From the NCBI GenBank assembly GCA_032126435.1, contig JAQBBE010000153.1:1-8618 (forward strand): a DNA stretch of 8,618 nucleotides, read 5' to 3'. This DNA comes from JAAXQD01 sp032126435 (lineage in GTDB: Bacteria; Desulfobacterota; Desulfobacteria; Desulfobacterales; UBA11574). The position numbers and the translations under genes are program-made. This document shows, one piece after another, positions 6,408 to 8,618 of the stretch. The notes beneath the pieces were generated by a model. The model saw only the letters and a list, made by a program, of their open reading frames with translations. It had not been told where the DNA came from and did no database searches. Within the stretch, counting starts at the first letter, position 1. Each line of letters begins with the position of its first letter.

Positions 6408-6953
6408 ATGACCTCAAATAAAAAACCCGTCGGTGTGGTGCCGCTTGGAGACGTTCCCGAAATCGTCCTAAAGGTTATCGCAGGCCATATCACCAGCTGT
6501 TTCAAACTTACCACTCAAATTCTTCTTCCTCTGGAACAACCTGAATATGCTCTTGATCAAAGACGGTTGCAATACAACGCCGCCACCATCATTGAGACGT
6601 TTGAATCCATGCATTTTAGCGATCACGATAAGGTTATCGCTGTTTTAAATCAGGACCTTTTTATCCCTATTTTTACCCATGTCTTTGGTGAGGCAAGGCA
6701 GGGCGGAAAATGTGGTCTGGTCTCATTATTCAGATTGGCGAAAAACCCCGACGGTTCCACCCCGCCTAAATCTATCATTCATGAACGTGCGGCAAAAGTG
6801 GCGCTTCATGAACTGGGCCATCTTTTAGATCTACTTCATTGTGAGCACAAAAAGTGTCTCATGCACTTCTCAGGAGGTATTGATGAAGTGGATGAAATGT
6901 CCCTTGACCTTTGCGAGTATTGCTCAATTTATCTTCAGGATAAACTTCGTTGA
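6408..6953 (+). CDS. amzA: Archaemetzincin-type zinc metalloprotease (peptidase family M54)
   Basis: The 181-aa protein begins like archaemetzincins (VGVVPLGDVPEIVL) and carries their zinc signature: HELGH (H134, E135, H138) with third ligand H144, then C145-x4-C150, Met152 of the met-turn, and a closing C169-x2-C172. The family pattern is HExxHxxGxxHCx4CxM followed by CxxC; here the Gly of HxxGxxH is Asp141. Length fits the family. No signal peptide or membrane segment is visible, so it is cytosolic. The start ATG 6408 has a weak Shine-Dalgarno (AGGA 12 nt upstream). It begins 43 nt after the response regulator, probably in the same operon. Archaemetzincins have no well-defined bacterial substrate, so its task here is unknown; adjacency to a two-component system suggests regulated proteolysis. 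Confidence 0.88.
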   Translation: MTSNKKPVGVVPLGDVPEIVLKVIAGHITSCFKLTTQILLPLEQPEYALDQRRLQYNAATIIETFESMHFSDHDKVIAVLNQDLFIPIFTHVFGEARQGGKCGLVSLFRLAKNPDGSTPPKSIIHERAAKVALHELGHLLDLLHCEHKKCLMHFSGGIDEVDEMSLDLCEYCSIYLQDKLR

Positions 6954-6985
6954 GCAGCGGAATTATCAAGTGGTTGAGTAGTTAA

Positions 6986-7008
6986 ATGGCTACAGCGTAT
7001 GTAGCCAT
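6986..7008. repeat. 8-bp perfect dyad, candidate enhancer or weak terminator
   Basis: ATGGCTAC (6986-6993) and GTAGCCAT (7001-7008) are perfect complements separated by 7 nt. The dyad starts 33 nt after the metalloprotease stop and lies about 200 nt upstream of the -24 element, a workable distance for an NtrC-type enhancer. It has no adjacent T-run, so an intrinsic terminator is less likely. Only one copy is seen. Confidence 0.45.
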
Positions 7009-7204
7009 AAGCAACACACAGTTATCCTTTTGATATTTATATATTTTTAGATGAAACATCCCCTCATATCTCTTCCAAGTATAGCCAAAGTCATCACTCT
7101 CCCAGTTACGCTTTAAAAAGCTGCGCTGAGTTCATCCCATTTATGATTTCAAAATAATGAATAATACCAATAGGTAAATAATTAAAATAATGTTTTATCA
7201 AATT

Positions 7205-7221
7205 CTGGCACTCTCATTGCA
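7205..7221 (+). promoter_or_regulatory. Sigma-54 (-24/-12) promoter
   Basis: The sequence reads CTGGCAC-TCTCA-TTGCA. It has the invariant GG (7207-7208) and GC (7219-7220) exactly 10 nt apart and matches the YTGGCAC...TTGCW consensus at nearly every position. Transcription should start near 7231-7233, giving a leader of about 105 nt before ATG 7337. The upstream operon encodes a sigma-54 activator, which makes a local regulator-target pair likely. Confidence 0.88.
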
Positions 7222-7237
7222 CTTAAATTATCAAAAG

Positions 7238-7280
7238 AGGAATTAAGTGCGGTTTCCTACTTGTGGCTCAGGAAAGTGCG
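7238..7280 (+). promoter_or_regulatory. Leader with two mutually exclusive hairpins and a direct repeat
   Basis: Within the predicted 5' leader, TTCCT (7254-7258) can pair with AGGAA upstream (7238-7242) or, as TTTCCT, with AGGAAA downstream (7270-7275). Both give 11-nt loops. The two AGGAA sites belong to a direct repeat in which AGGAA is followed by AAGTGCG (7245-7251 and 7274-7280). This could be a switching RNA element or a pair of protein-binding sites. The stems are short, so it may also be chance. Confidence 0.3.
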
Positions 7281-7336
7281 AATGTTCAGTTTCGACTGCA
7301 TAAAGATTTACCGCGCCACTAAAGGAGGTCATTATT

Positions 7337-8419
7337 ATGAAAACCAATGAATCCAAATCGAAAAAGGAGAAAAAGAAAGATATTGGTTCAAAAAGACTTA
7401 TCGGAATAGATCAACCCTTTGATTACCAGAAGGTGGTTGCGGTAACCGGTCCGGAATATGTTCAGAATCTGCAACATGACGGAGTTGCTTTAGTCCTTTA
7501 TGAGAAACTGAAAAAAAATCTTCCTGGTTTTTATTTGTCCGAAGATAAATGTGTCTGGATGAGAGCCGGTGTCATCAATTTCAGGCGATGTGATTATGAC
7601 TATGATTGCTATAATTGTCCGTTCGACCAGGCGATGATATCTGCCATGGGCGATAAAATCGCTCCGGATCGAGAAGAAAGGCAAGCGTACTGGTTGAGAC
7701 ATGTGAAAGAAAAATATAAAATCGCTGCAACACCGTGCATCCACTTTTTATCAGGACGGATAGAATCTCCTGAGGAATGTCCCGGTAATTATAAATGTGA
7801 TCATTGTACTGTTCATGAACTCCTGGATAAGGAAACTCAGGTGGGAACCTCTGAAAGGTCGGCATACAAAAACGTATCCGGGTATCGAATAGTTGAAGAT
7901 TACTATTATCATTTCGGGCATTCATGGGTACACATTGAAGATGATGGACGTATTAAAGTCGGCGTAGACGATTTTTCATCCAAGGTTTTAGGGGCGGCGG
8001 ATGCCATAAATCTCCCTCCGAAAGGCGTATTTTTAAAGCAAGGAGAAATCGGGTGTGTATTGACCTGCAATGATAAAAAAGCCCCCATGCAATCTCCTGT
8101 GTCCGGAACCGTTTGCGCTGTAAATGATACAGTTTTAAAGCAGCCGGCCGTCGCACACGATGATCCATACCATGATGGCTGGTTATTCATGCTGGACCCT
8201 GCAAACATAAAGCCTGATCTGGAAGGGCTCTATTCCGGCAAGGAATGCTTCCAGTGGATGGAAAAGGAGAGTCAAAATCTTCATGAACTTCTAGGGCCCA
8301 GCTACAAGCAACTGGCGGCTACAGGTGGTGAACCGATTGACGACATATCTGGGCGATTTCCCGAGATTTCCTGGGATCGGCTGGTAAGGACTTTATTTCG
8401 TACAGCAGAAAAGCGCTAA
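7337..8419 (+). CDS. Cys-rich protein with C-terminal glycine-cleavage H-protein-like domain lacking the lipoyl-lysine
   Basis: ATG 7337 follows a perfect AGGAGGT (7323-7329). The 360-aa protein starts with a Lys-rich tail and a conserved-looking LIGIDQPFDY segment. Two cysteine groups follow: C72, C85-x5-C91-x2-C94 (CDYDYDCYNCPFDQAM) and C134, C148, C154-x2-C157, eight cysteines fit for Fe-S or zinc. Residues about 190-295 form an H-protein fold (GHSWVHI, KVGVDDFSSKVLG, SPVSGTV, DDPYHDGWLF). Aligned without gaps to GcvH, the lipoyl-lysine position is Asp246, with Lys247 and Lys248 just after; C240 and C244 are nearby. A normal glycine-cleavage role is therefore unlikely, and no GcvT or GcvP is present. 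It may carry electrons, sulfur or metal, or act as a sensor-linked adaptor. It is driven by the sigma-54 promoter at 7205-7221 and followed by a paralogue. Confidence 0.88.
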   Translation: MKTNESKSKKEKKKDIGSKRLIGIDQPFDYQKVVAVTGPEYVQNLQHDGVALVLYEKLKKNLPGFYLSEDKCVWMRAGVINFRRCDYDYDCYNCPFDQAMISAMGDKIAPDREERQAYWLRHVKEKYKIAATPCIHFLSGRIESPEECPGNYKCDHCTVHELLDKETQVGTSERSAYKNVSGYRIVEDYYYHFGHSWVHIEDDGRIKVGVDDFSSKVLGAADAINLPPKGVFLKQGEIGCVLTCNDKKAPMQSPVSGTVCAVNDTVLKQPAVAHDDPYHDGWLFMLDPANIKPDLEGLYSGKECFQWMEKESQNLHELLGPSYKQLAATGGEPIDDISGRFPEISWDRLVRTLFRTAEKR

Positions 8420-8445
8420 ATCATTCCGGTAAAGGAGAGCCTACC

Positions 8446-8618
8446 ATGAAAAACAATGTATATGAATTTAAGAAGAAAACGGCAAATGGAAAAAAGAAAG
8501 GGTTTCATGCAAAAAAGCTCATTGGCATCGATCTGCCCTTTGATTACGATGAAGTGGTCTCCATAACCGGTTCCGAATATGTTCGGAACCTTCACCGTGA
8601 CGGAATCGCTGTCCTCCC
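8446..8618 (+). CDS. Second Cys-rich H-protein-like paralogue, N-terminal part (cut by window end)
   Basis: ATG 8446 follows AAAGGAGAG (8431-8439), 26 nt after the previous stop, and the frame stays open to the window end (57 codons). The translation begins MKNNVYEFKKK, has a Lys-rich tail, and then KKLIGIDLPFDYDEVVSITG and SEYVRNLHRDGIAVL. Against the preceding protein, 21 of 33 residues from LIGID onward are identical. This is a tandem duplication, probably co-transcribed from the same sigma-54 promoter. The cysteine groups and H-protein domain would lie beyond the window, so whether this copy keeps the lipoyl-lysine is unknown. Confidence 0.9.
   Translation, partial: MKNNVYEFKKKTANGKKKGFHAKKLIGIDLPFDYDEVVSITGSEYVRNLHRDGIAVL

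Larger units (their letters stand above)
6954..7336 (+). promoter_or_regulatory. 383-nt AT-rich regulatory spacer before the H-protein-like genes
   Basis: No gene is visible on either strand. The upstream part holds an 8-bp dyad (6986-7008), followed by a very AT-rich stretch (about 7140-7200) that could bend easily, then the sigma-54 promoter (7205-7221) and a leader of about 105 nt with hairpins. This layout (distal dyad, bendable linker, -24/-12 element) is what enhancer-dependent promoters look like. The enhancer role of the dyad is inference. Confidence 0.55.

Noticed and set aside
7337..8419. Glycine cleavage H protein (gcvH) as a functional name
   Set aside because: The lipoyl-lysine position is Asp, the N-terminal half is a Cys-rich module foreign to GcvH, and no other glycine-cleavage gene is nearby.

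Overview
The window looks like chromosomal DNA of an anaerobic Desulfobacterota (former Deltaproteobacteria), probably a sulfate-reducing or syntrophic aromatic or hydrocarbon degrader. This is inferred from gene content: a family III CoA-transferase of the benzylsuccinate/naphthylmethylsuccinate type, a small Cys-rich protein that resembles fumarate-adding-enzyme small subunits, a soluble PAS kinase with an NtrC-type sigma-54 regulator, and Cys-rich proteins fused to a glycine-cleavage H-protein fold. No 16S, tRNA, CRISPR, IS or phage gene is visible. All credible genes lie on the + strand.

Region 1 (1-2198) is a catabolic-looking cluster. It holds the C-terminal half of a CaiB/BaiF CoA-transferase, then a 160-aa Cys-rich protein close behind it. 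After a 147-nt gap with small hairpins come three tightly packed small genes (76, 96 and 140 aa, 1-nt gaps). The first of these carries five cysteines arranged like the [4Fe-4S] small subunits of fumarate-adding glycyl-radical enzymes; the other two are unrecognised.

Region 2 (2199-3447) is mostly non-coding. It contains a strong 12-bp stem-loop, a second inverted repeat that shares a 9-mer with an upstream copy, a degenerate orphan receiver-like protein (2585-2992), and a 455-nt spacer with a GC-rich palindromic repeat.

Region 3 (3448-6953) looks like an operon. It encodes a cytoplasmic histidine kinase with an unusual N-terminal Rossmann-like domain and a Cys-containing PAS domain, an NtrC-type sigma-54 activator with GVFTGA in place of GAFTGA, and an archaemetzincin-type zinc metalloprotease.

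Region 4 (6954-8618) begins with a 383-nt spacer holding a dyad and a near-perfect sigma-54 -24/-12 promoter (7205-7221). The promoter faces a 360-aa protein made of an N-terminal eight-cysteine part and an H-protein-like domain in which Asp replaces the lipoyl-lysine. A second, paralogous gene starts 26 nt downstream and is cut by the window end.

The most interesting reading is that regions 3 and 4 form one circuit: the kinase senses a cytoplasmic ligand or redox state, the regulator activates the sigma-54 promoter, and tandem Cys-rich, non-canonical H-protein-like proteins are made. The protease is an unexplained partner. That linkage is inference from order and promoter type; the individual domains are seen directly in the translated sequence.
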